Shown piece after piece: positions 13,010-26,199 of a stretch of DNA of 64,000 nucleotides; the first letter of the stretch is position 1; every line of letters starts with the position of its first letter. The notes under the pieces are model-generated. The model worked only from the letters and a program-made list of their open reading frames with translations. It was not told the origin of the DNA and did not search any database. The translations under genes and the position numbers were made by a program. Origin of the DNA: Chrysoperla carnea (lineage: Eukaryota > Arthropoda > Insecta > Neuroptera > Chrysopidae); the NCBI RefSeq assembly GCF_905475395.1, contig NC_058339.1:56987172-57051171 (forward strand), given 5' to 3'.

Positions 13010-16000
13010 AAAAACTATCTCTGTACGTATTTATGAAATCTGAAAGATACGCATTTGTAATATTAATGTACACTTCTTCTTCTTTTTTTTTTAAATGGCA
13101 TGTCACAATATTATTTTGTTGCAATTTATTATTTAAAAATATTTTATGTTTTGTAAATTGACAACATATACATCAGAGAAGACGAAGGTGAATTTATTTA
13201 AATTTATTTAAATTTGTACCTACTTTGAAAAGTGAATATTTTGATGTCCACAGTGGAGCAGAGAAATCTGTGACTTTGAAAACGTTGTAAAAAGAAATTT
13301 CATCAATTAAGTACGGAAAACAATTGTGTTTTTAAATAAATTTTACTGGGTTTTTAAGTCACTTAAGAAAATTATAAATTATTTTATACCTATTATCCTA
13401 CCATGAAAAGAAGAAGTCGATTAACCATCTCAGAGAGAAGAGCCAGAGAAGACGTTGTGTTTTTAACAAGTTTTAAATACTTCAAGAAAATAACAGAAAA
13501 CTAACTGTTCATTGATGAATTTGTTGAAAAAGTGGAAAAAAATTTGAGTTAAAAAAAAAAAAATTCCGTTCACCTGGCATTGAACAGAAATAACTATAGT
13601 TATGAGTATTGTGGGTGAAGAGAAACTACTGTCTTAGCAAAATTTTCAATAACTCATCGTAGTCTGAATATTGCATGAAAAACAATTGAGTGATGCAACA
13701 TAGAAAAAATTTTACCTGATTTTACTAAAGGCTTTCACTCTTACCACGCATATAATCCAAAACTGTTTGACAATATTGAAGATTAATAGACCATGTTTTT
13801 CTTCTGTCTATCACACTTCCCTGTTATTCTTTCAGTCAAAAGGGCGTGGTAGAAAAAATGTCTTCACCTAGGTGGCCGTTATCATATTGAAGTTAAGGAA
13901 TCGAACGATTTTTGTTGTTATTATTCAAATATATTCATAATAGGATAAAATAAAAAGCGGTTATTCACCAAATTTAAACTTACTCTTCCGATCAAAAATT
14001 TTTTCAACCGCTTGAAAGAGAATGCCCCACTTACAAGAATTTCCGTAGATACAAAAACAGTTAAGGTAATCTTAATTCAGTCACACAGCAAGTATTAATG
14101 TCCATTTGAAGGGCATTCAACTTATTAGGTACATTTATAATAAGACAAGTGAAATTTACAAAATTTAAAAAACGTTTTCAAATATATAAAAAAAATAAAG
14201 TTTTCAAAATTTGCATTTAAGGACTGCCTAGCTTTCAAACGGATAATCTTTGCATAAATATAAGTTGAAATTATTTTGAGGTGTACAATACACGTCAAAG
14301 TATTATTCTAACCTTTTAAGCCACCCTGTATATCAGGAAATTGTAAGCACTTGCAAACCACTTTTGATGTGAACAGTGCGGAACACATTAGATAGAAATT
14401 TTTAGAGCAAATACCTGAGGCTACACTTTCTACCTTAAGTTACGTTCAGTAATATCACTGGCTTATTCAAAGCAAAGAAAATGTTTCCGAACATATCAAG
14501 TTTTCTTCATGAAGAAAGCAATAACATTATTTCTCAACAGTTCCTTCGCACATGTGTTATTCTTTTATACATATGAATAAAATAATATAATATGATTCCT
14601 ATACTTTACCCCTAACGTTAGGTTGTTCAATATTAATCCTACACGTTTTTAAAGGGTGTCCATATTTACACCATATTTGTGTTATTTAACTATTAGCATT
14701 TCGACGATTTGTTACCTTATCTAGGAATATTAATGATACTAGTCTAGACTTCAATGGCTACTACAACATTTGATTTACATGATAAGATAACATAAGGGTA
14801 AGTTTCTCATTAGAAAATTTCATGAGCAATTTTTCAACGCGTATTCATATAGTTGATTGACCAGTGACAGTGAAGGGGTCCATCTTATAGTAAGCACATA
14901 TACTGGTTCAAATCACAGTTGTGATAAACCCGTTTATTAAATATACTACTTGTATAAATTCGAAGTAGTCGAACCAGATAAAAACTTAACATGATGGCGA
15001 CTTGGGGTTTAAATTTAAATTTTTCTTTTAATCACACCAGGAGAAGACCGGATAGTTACGGTTGTACCAATATCTGAAACACATGTTTAAAACGATGTTA
15101 TAATTGATGTTAATTAAAGTCTGAGCCCATCTGTGTTTTTCAGCTTGGTGTAACGCTAAACCGTTTTTTCTCAGGCCCGTTCCAATATTAGCCCGATTAC
15201 TAATTCTCTTTCAGTTGGGAGCTTTTTTACTCCCAGTCACAGGTTAATTAAAAAGTGAAAGTGAATTCAATCGTCGTGTAGTCAGATCATTTTCTTTACT
15301 CGTGTAAACTAGGCTTTTTTAAGGTAGGTTTTCTGAGACAACCTATATATGTATATCAAACCTTACCTATTGAGAAAAGAAACATTTATTTTATTGCTGC
15401 AATATATGTAAAATATCAGGATATTCCATATATAAAGTATATATGTACCTAATAGGGATTCTAAAAATAAAAGTTTGAATATAGTGGAAATTAATAATGG
15501 AAAATCAGTGTATGTACAAAAATAGCTTATTCGAATTCTTTGTAAAATTTACAGGATGATTCATAATTAAGTAGTTAATTGTCTTTGCATATAATCAAGT
15601 ACTTACCTACACTGCTAAAAAAAAAATCAAGGAGGAAAGATATCAATTAAGGAATTTTTCAGTTTGGCTTTGATCTGCTATATAGCTTGAGCCGTTAGCT
15701 TCTGAGGGTGCCGGATACAGCAAAGAATCATTAAGCCTCAGCCAAACAAATATATTCTGTTAATTTTATCTCAATCAATCAAGGCATTTATATTACTAGT
15801 TACATAGATTACAAGAAGACGTACCAACGATTTTATACAGAGTGAGCTTTGAGATCGAATGACTACTTGACTTTTTCCACCTGTATCCTTCCTTTTCCTC
15901 ATATATTTTGTGGTAAGGTTTGTATGAACTTTTCCAGAGAACGAGAAGGAAATTTTTTTTAGATTTTTTCACAGAAATACAAAGAAAGTATATTGTTAAC

Positions 16001-16205
16001 TTACTGATAGGCATCTTTTTATTTTAATTATCATGTTATTAACAATAACACAAAAATTCCATGAAATTTGTTTACTATTTGATGAGACACAACACTTTAA
16101 GAAACAGACGAAGAACTCCAAATAACGTATCCTCTAAGATTATATGTAAGTAAATTTGCTTATATGACGCAGCTTAGTAAAAGATCTATCATTATGTTCG
16201 CACAT
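13010..16205. other. intergenic, no confident gene
   Basis: AT-rich. Features seen: a 33-codon ORF at about 13403 (MKRRSRLTISERRAREDVV) with no support, a CCACCCTGTATAT-type repeat edge near 14320, and slightly GC-richer patches near 15000-15250 and 15660-15740 with no recognisable coding sequence. Confidence 0.35.
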
Positions 16206-16209
16206 TACT

Positions 16210-16712
16210 TTTAGACTATGTATAAATGAAATATACATAGTATATTAAGTTTAGTTCCAAGTTTGTAACACTTAAAAATATTTTCGGTTGTGCGTCCGTC
16301 CGTCCGTTCGTCTGTGAACACGATAAATCTAAAGCGAAAAAAGATATCAAGCTGAAAGCACTTTACAGCGCACTCAGGACGTAAAAAGTGAGGTCGAGTT
16401 CGTAAATGAGCAAACATAGATTAATTGCGTCTTGAGTCTTGAGTCCGTAGGACCCATCATGTAAACCGTTAGAGATAGAACAAAAGCTTAAATGTAAAAA
16501 ATGTTCCTTAACAAAAAATAAACAACTTTTGTTTGAAACATTTTTTTGTAAACATCACTGTTTACTCACGAGGGCATACATTAGATGCAAATTTTATTGT
16601 ATGTATTAATATGGGATTATCAGTTATGTATGTGTGACATGTATAGGCATTGTCTACACATGGTATTTAAACAATTAACTCAGCCAATTGTTTGTTTTCA
16701 CTTTTTTTTTAA
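16210..16712 (+). repeat. R1 family copy 1
   Basis: Begins with a diverged form of the ATACCATGTATA terminus; carries the CGTCCGTCCGT tract, GTGAGGTCGAGTTCGTAAAT, TCCGTAGGACCCAT and CCGTTAGAGATAGAACAAAA landmarks and ends near TTGTTTGTTTTCACTT. Lacks the segment containing CAAAATTTTGGTATAGGT. Confidence 0.8.
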
Positions 16713-16714
16713 GA

Positions 16715-17550
16715 ATATTTATTATTAAAAAATCAAGAAAATATTTAGTTGTCGAATAACATAGAAAACATGAACCCATTGGAGTCCTATTTTCCATTGT
16801 AATTATTATGCCGATAATAAAAATGGGTTATATTATTATACATTTCATATGTTATCAGATGTATAAATGCTATAAATGCTATTTAACAGATCGTAACATT
16901 CAAAACTTTTTCCCAAACACGATAAAAAAAATAACATAGAAGGTTATATTACTAAAAATAACATCTTTATACGGCTATAACAATAATATTGTAAGGATTT
17001 GTGGCTATTTTCATGGTCTACTAATTTAAAGGTTAGTCATTCGACACAAATTATGAATTTTACCCAAATTTCGTTATATTTTTATATACTGTTTTATACA
17101 TCTGCAAACTTTATTTATGGATACAAAAGAAAAATCAGTTTTTTATCCTTACAAAAACTTTGTATTCATATTTTTTGTTATTGCCATTTACAAGTTAACG
17201 TGAAAATCAATTTGTACATTAATGTATACAAATGGAACTAAGATAATATTTTCTAGGTTATATTTGACGGGGGAATTAATGCTCCAACCGTAAAAGGTTA
17301 CAAAATAGAGAACATGCATTAATTTTTTTTTTTGCCACAGATATATAAATAAAATAATAATTCATCTAAAGTATATTTAAGTAATTTTTTTATAAATTAA
17401 TAATTCCATTTTTATTACACCGCCTGTTTTCCTGTTCAGCTCCCCAAAAACGATAACGAGTAACGAGTTGGTACCGATTATATAACGAATTTCCCGAAAA
17501 CTTGGAAAAGACCAATTCTGACACGATATTCGTGCTTGGCGACACCAAAG
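16715..17550. other. intergenic, no gene seen
   Basis: Strongly AT-rich. One 80-codon plus-strand ORF (16999-17241) has no coding signature. Confidence 0.4.
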
Positions 17551-17554
17551 ACCC

Positions 17555-17790
17555 CCATGTATCAGGTTTGGAATCTTTTTCATCACCACTAGCCTAATTG
17601 TGAATTTAGTATATTTACGGTTAATTTAAAATGCAATTACAAAATGCATATTATTTATGCAAATTTCATATTTTTAATTTCTTATAAATCAATTTAGGTC
17701 ACAAAATTTTCTGACGTTCGAACGATTCGAATGTCAAAAACCGCGTTCAAATCCGATTTACTATTCAAATTTTGCTTCGTTTCTGCGAAT
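17555..17790 (-). repeat. R2 dispersed repeat, copy 1 (inverted)
   Basis: The reverse complement of this segment matches 31765-32030 over about 230 bases, sharing GAAACGAAGCAA, AAATTGATTTATAAGAAATT and TTTGCATAAATAATATG. I do not recognise the family. Confidence 0.75.
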
Positions 17791-17799
17791 AAGTAGAGA

Positions 17800-20700
17800 T
17801 AAATTATGTTCATTCATTCAATCATTTTATGATTATACGGATTTTTAAGTTAAAGTAAACAAGAGAAAGATTTCAGATTATTGAATAAAGTAAATGGCCA
17901 CAGATATTTTGCCATCCCTTACAAAAGAAAAAAGAATAACTTGCTACATTTGTTGGTTTATTTCATCAAATTTAATTTTTCTCCTACTCGACAGTTCATT
18001 GAGATACATCTTTTAATATATTTCGCTTTTTTAATGACACTTTCTTCAAATCGTCACATACTAGAGCATATTAAGAATGGAAGAATTTTGACTTGACGAT
18101 TTTCGAATTATTTATATTTATTTTTGAAAACGATAATCTTACATGTTAAAGTTGACATAACAAAGGAAAAGTCTTCTTCTGAATTCTCTTTTGAACTGAT
18201 ATTTCAAATACCGAAATATTCCTTTTATTTTAGAAGAACAATCAATAAAACTTAAGTATAAACAATGTATTATTAAATTGATTTCATCTTAAACATGGAA
18301 AATTTCAATAAAATTTATTCAAAATTTATCAAATGTCAAATAATAATATGTATGAAAATACGCAAGTAAAAATTTTGTTTTCTCTAAAAAAGACATTGAA
18401 TTTCTACACATATGTATATATAAATGATTTATGCGAAGTCTGTTTTTATTCAAATATTTTCACAGTTTTATTTTCGGCTACATAATATTTTTCTTGTGCG
18501 GATCCAGAGATGAATTGCCTGCCATTAATTTTAAAAATCTAATCGATTTAATCGATAGTCAGTATAGCAATATTAATTTATAATAACAATAACAATATTA
18601 ATTTTTATTAAGAAAGTTACAAATAAACTTCGTATGTGTGTGTGTACGCGAACAAAAAGTGATATCGATTTCGTTAAGGTGTCGATCTAAGCGAATTAAC
18701 GGCAATATGATCCCAAAAGAATTTCATAACATATATAAAATGCTGTACGCAACTTAATATCTGACACAATCATTCTTAGCCATCGAAGTCCATACGCATA
18801 ACGGGAGATTTTTTATATAAAATTTGTAACATGCGAATTCTAGCTTAAAACCCAATCGTCGAATGGCATATATTTTTTGATTTTTTTTATCAGTATTAAA
18901 GAAATTTAAAACAATCCTTTGAAAAAATACTTTGGAAAAATCGAATAAAAATTTTGGTTTTTGATTTCCTTAATTTCTATCACTTCAAATCGATTCGGAA
19001 TTTAATTCGCTATTTGTACTGAAGTATAAACAATGTCACTGAAACTATTTATCCAAACCTATAATAGAGTGGATTTTTGAGTTGGATTGGATTAATCTTA
19101 TAAAGTGTTCTTTAACAAAATCGAAGCAAAAACTATATTTTGCGATTGTTTTAAGAGAAAAATTGTAAAAAATTGAAAAGTCGAGTAAAATTTTTTGTAT
19201 CCGAAAACTTAGTTAATTCGGTTTTTTATGAACCAAAACTTCGAAAATTCAATTCATTGAACAATTGAATGAATAGTTTCTTCCTAAACATTTTTTTAAG
19301 AGTTTTGCACATCGATTAAAATCGGACCAGGAGTCACTTGTCGCACAATATTTTCAGCAATATAGTGATTTTCTGCTCTTAATAATTCCCCTCTTTTAAA
19401 CTATCTACCATATCTGCAACGTTGAGAAGATACTTCAAGATCAAATTAAACTATACAACAAAGCTAAAACAAACTTTAGTCTTGTATAACATACTCTTGA
19501 TAAAATACCAAAATATATCTATTGTATATGAATTTCAATAGATCTCTCATGTTGGGTTCTTGAAGTTGATGGTTTATTGTAATGTCATAAGGTCGTAACA
19601 CTCGATCAACAATATTACTTGAATATATACGAATTGAGTAGTGTACCAGACTATATGTATAATAATAACAATAATACTATTACATACTCACTAACATATC
19701 CCAAAATACAACAAAATATATATTATAACATTCATCCTAAATACTAGTACAGTGGCTTAGTTTGGTTTCTTTTTGGATTTTCTGTACCCATTACTCCTTC
19801 TAAGGTTTTCCTTACTTTTATGAATGTTTGTTAATGTAAGAATGTATAATAATTTTTGTATTTTGTCTTATATATTTAAACGAGCAATTCTTGTATATAT
19901 AAACAATCTCGGAAATGAATTAAACAATATTCATTAAATTTAATATGCAGGGGGTATCGGGGACGCAAATAATGACTTTTCCATCAATTGGCGAGAATAT
20001 ACATTGTATGAGATTCGCTTTTTTAGTATTGTATAGTTTAAAGTCTGTGTGCCTTTGTCAGTTTTGATTCATAGATACCTGATGTGATATAAGTATACGT
20101 ATATCGAAATAAAGTACATTACCGGGACATTCAAATTGGTATTTGAGCGGAGACATTTTAAACGGTTCTTATATTAGTGATAAAATTTGCATCTTTTTAA
20201 CTAAAAAAATACCGAGCAAAACTCTAAAACATATAAGTAAGAACTTTTTGACTGAGGTCGCATTGATTTATGCCACGATCGGGAACAGAAGTATGCGTTT
20301 GCACGGAGTGATCTTAAAAAAAACTTTCCATCCTTTTATGTATCGAGAACAAAAATGCCACTTAAGATGAGCCGATACGTGTTTTCGCATTTTAAAGTTT
20401 TCCGCTTTCGAAGTATACCTACGGGTATATACTTTTTAAAAACTGTTCTATATAATCACACGAAAAAAAGCAAATAATACTCAGATTTTTACCATTTTTT
20501 ACTTAATGAAATAGTAACACCTCGCCTAGTCGACCCAGTTTAGGTTTGCGTGAATATTATAGTATAGAAGGTTAAAAATTGATCACCCATAAATAATAAT
20601 ATGTAAGTATTGAACAAGAAGAAGCATCGGCATAAGAGGGTGTTTTTAAAATTGCACTCAGTAAAAACCGCCATATTCAATAATATAGTATCATATAAGG

Positions 20701-20920
20701 ATCAGTTGTTTGTGAGAGTGACTGTACTATAAATTCTAATTCAAATTATACATATTGACACGGCACTGAGTAAAAATGTATGACAATACAAGTTCGATGA
20801 GGTAGAAGTTATTTTATATTCCAATGAAATATATAAAATTAAATTCCAAAATTCTCTGTTTTAAACAGTAACATTTAATGATTATATAAACTTAATTTTT
20901 CTATTTAAAATTGTATTATT
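17800..20920. other. intergenic, no confident gene
   Basis: AT-rich. Near 20135 a TTGGTATTTGAGC sequence resembles a retroelement primer-binding site just after AATAAAG, but no matching LTR or pol was found. Otherwise nothing recognisable. Confidence 0.35.
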
Positions 20921-20929
20921 TGGTAAAAA

Positions 20930-21280
20930 ATGCAGCAGTGATAGCCATCCAAAAGTCGTATAGACTAAAGAAGCGGTTACAATGCCTTACAATAAACAAA
21001 AGAGAAGTATCAGAATCTACACTAATAGTCGTGCATTCCCATGTTTATTAATTCTGCCATGGATTAGAGCGCGACCATCCGGTATTAAGGCATATACTGG
21101 TCGATCAAGCAGTACATGCAGACAATGTGAAGGCTACAGATTCACGACTTCCACCGATCAGCATGTTTAAGAACAATATATAGACGAAATTACAACGTCC
21201 CATACACAAGCAGGCTTAGTAAAACTGCGAGCCCGTTATCTCAAACACTGTGATCCATGATAAATAAAGCCTGGTTAGGG
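20930..21280 (+). pseudogene. decayed coding island, possibly LINE RNase H
   Basis: A GC-richer block. In one frame it reads PWIRARPSGIKAYTG, and after a frame change VDQAVHADNVKATDSRLPPI. This is reminiscent of the W-x-P-x-H-S-G-I ... A-D-x-x-A end of non-LTR retrotransposon RNase H domains. Stops and a frameshift show it is dead. The assignment is an inference and could be wrong. Confidence 0.3.
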
Positions 21281-21289
21281 ATTTTGTAA

Positions 21290-23630
21290 CAAGTATGGTA
21301 GGTCAATAAAGTATAAATCTCTTTTGGGAAGGATGGTACATTTACAAGGTGTAACTTTACACTTAAAATAATGGAACCTGGCCTTTTTCGTGTTTTTTTT
21401 CAAGTTCTCTGGGTTTCATACTTGAAAAATCCGTTTTAGAAATGCACTAACCGATCTTTGCAACGCATTTGTCATATTAATACACGACTAAATATTGGGT
21501 TTTATATCTTTATTCTAATGTTAGCTACCAAACTGGCAAAGCCACCGTACTATATCCAAAGAAATACTAGATAGATTATATCATATAATACAAAAATAAC
21601 AAACTATATTATATATAATATAATGTAAGTTCGTCAAATACGGATCTTGTTATGAGCAAATTCGGCTTTAGTTTTGCTTTTCGTGTAGAAAGAGTTTCAA
21701 GAATTGCAAAATCAAGACCAAGGCATCGTCATGAAGCGCATGATGAGAACGAATACTATAATAAAAAGCTAGACAAAGAACAGGGCCTACCGTTGCGAGA
21801 ATCTTGCGGAATGAGTTTCCTTAGCACACAACAATTGAAATTTAGTTTTGAGTATTCGTTGTATACAAATTAGGTGCAAGGGGCAACTGAATCGGTCGCA
21901 AGGATACTCTCTTATGAAATTGGAAATAAATCACACGTTTTATTTAAAATAAGGTATTACATGTAATTGGTATAGTAAATGTCAAATAAAATTTATTGAA
22001 TAATAACAATTAATTAAACGTGTTAGAAAATGTGAAAATAAAAGACGAATTTAAAAAAATAATATTTCTTAAATGTAAATTAACATTAATAACTTCTTTA
22101 AATTTGTTAAAAAATAGTATTAAATTTTAAATGTAAAACATATATACAAACAATAGACTTATATACACTTCCATAAAATTATATATTAATGAAGCAGTGT
22201 GTTAATACCATGGAAACTCTTAAATAAAACTCATTCACGGTGTTAATACTATTCTCAACTAAATTGGGTTTAGTTTCCACGGTTTAGCTTTTTATTAGGT
22301 TGACTGAATTAAATGAATATATATATACACAAAAAAAACTTTTGTTTTTTTAATAATTTTGGCAGATCCGATGTCATCGGATCATGTTGAACTTGAAATA
22401 CTTGTCATTATAGTCAATTGCAACGGAACAACGTGAAATCTTTAAATTACGAATTACAAAAAAAAAGCATACCAACGCCAGACCTGCTGTCATTATGCAT
22501 TAAACTTCTGGCCTTGGTAAAAATCGATAAAATTGTTGTATCTATTTTCAAAATGAACATTAATAGAATTTATTAGAATTTATCAAAATATGGTTAATTC
22601 ACAAGGACAAACTGAATCAGGGTGAATTCCATTTTCAATGTTTCTAAAACTTTCAGTATGGTAAAGTCTTGTAGCTATGCAAAACTTTCTCCTGATCTAT
22701 CGTTTTATTCTTTTTTTATTTATTTTTTATAAACGAATATAAAAAATGACGTTTTCAATTTTACCTACATTTTTCTATATGAAACCTGAAAAATTGTCGA
22801 ACTGATACTAATATTAAACAATATAAGTTGGCTTTGGTCTGCTTGCCGGGCCCTAAATACTCTTTAACAAATTAAGGTCTTTAAAAGTGGAACAGCTTAC
22901 TTAATTAGTAAACATATAAACGGCGATCCTTTAAAATTTCGAAATATCCATGATTCTTTTTGTCTACGTTTTTGTGAATTGATAAGTAAGTGTGGTACTA
23001 TACAAGTTATTAATAACTTTGGCTCGAGCATCAAATTAATGGAAATCAAATTTTTCAAGTATTACTTGATTCTTGACGAACACGTAGGGAAAAGTTGTTG
23101 GTAATACCTTCCGAGAAAAAACATAACAGCAAGTTTTCAAATATAGAAATGGTTGAAAATAGATTGCAATTGTAAAAAGCAAACTCATTTTTCAACCTTT
23201 GTAACATTTATAAACCTTCTATCATTTTTTTCTACTTTGGCATTGTTAATAACTTTTTTTTAACGTAAGAAAAACGATCGTAAAATTCTATTTGTATAAA
23301 TAGTTAAATATATATACATAAGTAGAAGCAATAGTTATAACTCAAATTTCTTGATATTAAACTTATCGTTATCAATCATCAAAAAGATTGCCAAACAGAC
23401 CTTCCAAACAAATACAATGCTAAAACCACTTTTTTTTATTATATTGCGCTTATACAACATCTAAACCAGGGTAGAATTAGACAACTGAACCAAAACTCAT
23501 CCTACATCGAACATACCTTGTCTAATGCTACCAAGATCTAAACCATGATAGAATTAGGCAATCTAAACCAATAAACAGGGTAAATTAAAAAGTCTAATAT
23601 GTGAAAAAAACGTATTTTAGATTTTATATA
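21290..23630. other. intergenic, no confident gene
   Basis: A 73-codon ORF at 21652-21873 (KSRPRHRHEAHDENEYYN) is less AT-rich but unrecognised. A short direct repeat with period about 78 (TCTAAACCAKGRTAGAATTA) lies at 23459 and 23537. The rest is featureless AT-rich DNA. Confidence 0.35.
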
Positions 23631-23635
23631 GTAAT

Positions 23636-23725
23636 TTACTCCTTTACAACTTTACATTTTACAACAAAACAAGAAATTTTTTTGCGATTTTCATCTTCAA
23701 TTGACAGTTTGATACTGAGTGAGAT
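23636..23725 (-). CDS. Npc2: Npc2 terminal exon 4
   Basis: Acceptor is TTTTATTTCAG in phase 0. It encodes ISLSIKLSIEDENRKK, then ISCFVVKCKVVKE and stop. This is the family's final strand, with the cysteine that pairs with Cys28. Confidence 0.9.
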   Translation of the reverse strand: MSLSIKLSIEDENRKKISCFVVKCKVVKE

Positions 23726-24964
23726 CTGAAATAAAAGAAATGTATTAATTTGTCAACTTCACAATAAAATAAAATTCCCATTTATTAAAAATATTTAGAA
23801 CGTTTTTTGTAGACAAAAAAAATTCGTAGCGTAGAGGCTGCGTTATCTTAGCGAAATCCCGAAAAGATTGGAAAAATAACACATTTATGAGAACTTTTGA
23901 AAAATTAAAAAATCGGATATTGCATTTTTTTCGAAAACTAACTAATTTTTCTAGAATTTTTATTTCGAAAGCTAATCGTCTAGAGAAAAAATCACCTCAG
24001 AACTTTTTTGCTTAGCACTGATCAAAAAATACACAAATATTTTTATTTTGAAAAAATTCAAAATTTCGTACTTTGCGCAAATTTTGTAAATGAATTAAAC
24101 ACACCTGTGGATAGCTTTTGAGAACAGGCATTTCCAAACGATATGTCAATAACTCATTTTGATCAACCGGACAATATCCATTTAACAAACCATTGCATAC
24201 ATTCGGATCTGGTAATTCAAATACACCTTCGATACCAAAAACTATTGGATTCACTTTTGCCCATAATATATCGGAGTTATTTGCTAAAATAAAATAAATA
24301 TTTTTTAATTAATTGATATGCTAGTTTACCGAGTGAATGGAAACAATTTCTTCGATACATAGAATGTATACATTAAAATAATGCAACGTAGTTGTGCGAA
24401 AATAGTTATTTTACCATCTATTATGGTCGAGGTGTGGATGGTTTTCACAAATGCTTACTAACTAACCGAAACTTGAAAAAATTTCTTACTAAATCATAAG
24501 TTTTTCTTTAGTTATCTTTTTATTATCATAAATTATTTTATTATTATCTACGTCCGTTTATTCATGTGATCTGAATTTAGCTCGAATTTTTTTTCAATTT
24601 TATTTTTGTGATATCTTTTCAAAATTTTATTTACTATTATCCAGTGCGTTGCTTTGTTTTATAGTGGCACTGACATTAAAATAGTTCTCATTGTTATGTT
24701 TACTTACGAACGACAAAAGTTAAATCCATTATTGCATTTTGACCGCTTGGCAGTAAGCATGGTTCTTCAGTACAACCTTTTATATCTACATGTACTGGTT
24801 TTGGTGCTTCTACTTTACTACCTAAAAATAATTAATTAATTTGAGAATGATAGAACAATTAAATACCAGAAACTATTTATACATTCTGATACATCAACTG
24901 CAACTAGAATCGTGATCGATTCGATCATAAAAATAAAAGTTATTAATAAAATATTTTTATCCAT
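23636..24964 (-). CDS. Npc2: NPC2 / ML-domain intracellular cholesterol transporter, four exons, complete
   Basis: Small soluble lysosomal or secreted sterol-binding protein of the Niemann-Pick C2 (MD-2-related lipid-recognition) family. In insects the family is expanded and serves sterol homeostasis and binding of lipids or semiochemicals. Joining 24964-24883, 24821-24708, 24283-24105 and 23725-23636 gives 154 residues. Residues 1 to about 24 are a hydrophobic signal peptide (ILLITFIFMIESITILVA). Six cysteines fall in the family pattern at about 28, 44, 49, 95, 103 and 144, predicting disulfides 28-144, 44-49 and 95-103; C149 is an extra. Family hallmarks are FELPDPNVC and the LPVLKSYP-like MPVLKSYPQ. 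One sequon (N67-N-S) is present. Length is normal for NPC2. It stands alone, with no neighbouring paralogue in the window. A possible poly(A) signal (AATAAA on minus) lies at 23435-23440, about 200 bases after the stop. Which insect NPC2 paralogue this is cannot be said. Confidence 0.93.
24105..24283 (-). CDS. Npc2: Npc2 exon 3
   Basis: Acceptor is TTTATTTTAG, donor CAG|GTGTGT, phase 0. It encodes 59 full codons including ILWAKVNPIVFGIEGVFEL, the Cys95/Cys103 pair and MPVLKSYPQ, the most diagnostic part of the ML domain. Confidence 0.95.
24708..24821 (-). CDS. Npc2: Npc2 exon 2
   Basis: Acceptor is TTATTTTTAG; the split codon gives Cys28. It encodes the first beta strands with KGCTEEPC (Cys44, Cys49) and ends at a perfect GTAAGT donor, phase 1. 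Confidence 0.92.
24883..24964 (-). CDS. Npc2: Npc2 exon 1 (signal peptide)
   Basis: Starts at ATG 24964 and encodes MDKN plus the hydrophobic signal core through VDVSE; the first base of the next Cys codon precedes the donor T|GTATAA. Ends in phase 1. Confidence 0.88.
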
Positions 24965-24969
24965 ATTGT

Positions 24970-26020
24970 TTGATATCACTTTACTTCAGTTCAATAACAT
25001 TCTACTATAGTCGTACAAATGATTCGTTTACATAATTTTTTAATTTGAAAAACCGGTATTCTATCAACTACTGATAAGATAAATGCATTTTGATAAGATA
25101 AATTCAATTACTATCAATATTATTTATTAATAATTTTTGTACACCTATAATAGGGTATTTTCCTCTTTTTTTTTTTTTAATTTTTTTAAAATGTTTAAAA
25201 GTGGAACTCAATAATAATTTTGTTTTTGCGTATACAGAATAGTGAAGAATAGTGTGCGATTTTGATAAGAAAATAAAATCTAGTTTAAAAAACTAAAAAT
25301 CACGCTTGTTGCTTGTTCTATATATGTATAGTATGGTCATCGATAGTACAATAAATGTATAAAACTGATGATGCCTGATGCATGGGTATGATATTAGACA
25401 GTTACGTACAAACATACATACATACAAGTGAATATAAGTGTGTTCAAATCACAGCAATTTTTCTAAATTATTAATTTACGGAGTTCATTCGCCGCCAATG
25501 TTTATTAAAAAATATTAGATTACAATAAAATATTTTTTTTATAATAGTTTAAGTCTTTATATATCGTATAGTGAAGTTTCGATCAGAATTTACCGTACAA
25601 ACTTTTTTTGAATTAAACTACCAGTTATCGATTAGATGGAGTGAAAAAAACTGAAAATTAGTTTTTCGAACGATTCAAGTTTCTGAGTTTGCTCTTAAAT
25701 ATATATATAGTTACCGTGAAATTGATTGAGAAATAAATAATAAACTGAAAAAATGATTAACAGGAAAATTTGTTCTCAAGGCAGCAATTGAAAATACTTT
25801 AATTTAAAACAATCTTACTATACTTTAATTTTTAAGTATTCTTTATACTTCAATTTTTAAGAAGACAAATACTTATTTTATTGAACTAAGGAGGTTCATT
25901 CGCAGCCAATTTAAATTTTTTTTAAATGCACATTTTACTTTCATCCCGTGAAATGACTACCTTAAACTACCCAAAAAGACGTAAGCACGTAATTTAAAAT
26001 CCAGTAAGATAACGTTCGCT
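24970..26020. other. intergenic upstream of Npc2
   Basis: AT-rich. A short repeated motif (GTTCATTCGC-GCCAAT) recurs at about 25486 and 25891. No clear TATA box for Npc2 could be placed. Confidence 0.35.
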
Positions 26021-26039
26021 TAGGCGTAGGCATTATTAC

Positions 26040-26192
26040 AGGCTAATCTTAAAGTTATTCATCGCATGACGCAGCATTACAAGTGGAATTAGAACCACTT
26101 GACGAATCTGTTCTTTGAGAACGATATTGTTTTGATCAAATGTTTCCACAACGTAATCGCAATGCGGTAGCTTTATTGTATCTTACTAAATA
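26040..26192 (-). pseudogene. candidate terminal exon or pseudo-exon, minus strand
   Basis: A block less AT-rich than its flanks follows a good minus-strand acceptor (CTATTTAG at 26193-26200). One frame reads RYNKATALRLRCGNI, a TGA, then SKQYRSQRTDSSSGSNSTC to a second stop, which resembles the Ser-rich cytoplasmic tail of a receptor. A different frame is open for about 45 codons. No upstream exon was identified, so this may be a broken gene fragment. Confidence 0.25.
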
Positions 26193-26199
26193 GGAAAAA

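Noticed and set aside
16211..16417. Minus-strand ORF across the CGTCCGTCCGT tract (also 38767, 38855, 54359 and 54408)
   Set aside because: The same ORF recurs wherever R1 copies occur; it is a repeat by-product.
20100..20160. Possible LTR-retrotransposon primer-binding site (TTGGTATTTGAGC)
   Set aside because: No second LTR, no gag or pol, and the match to an initiator-tRNA-type site is imperfect.
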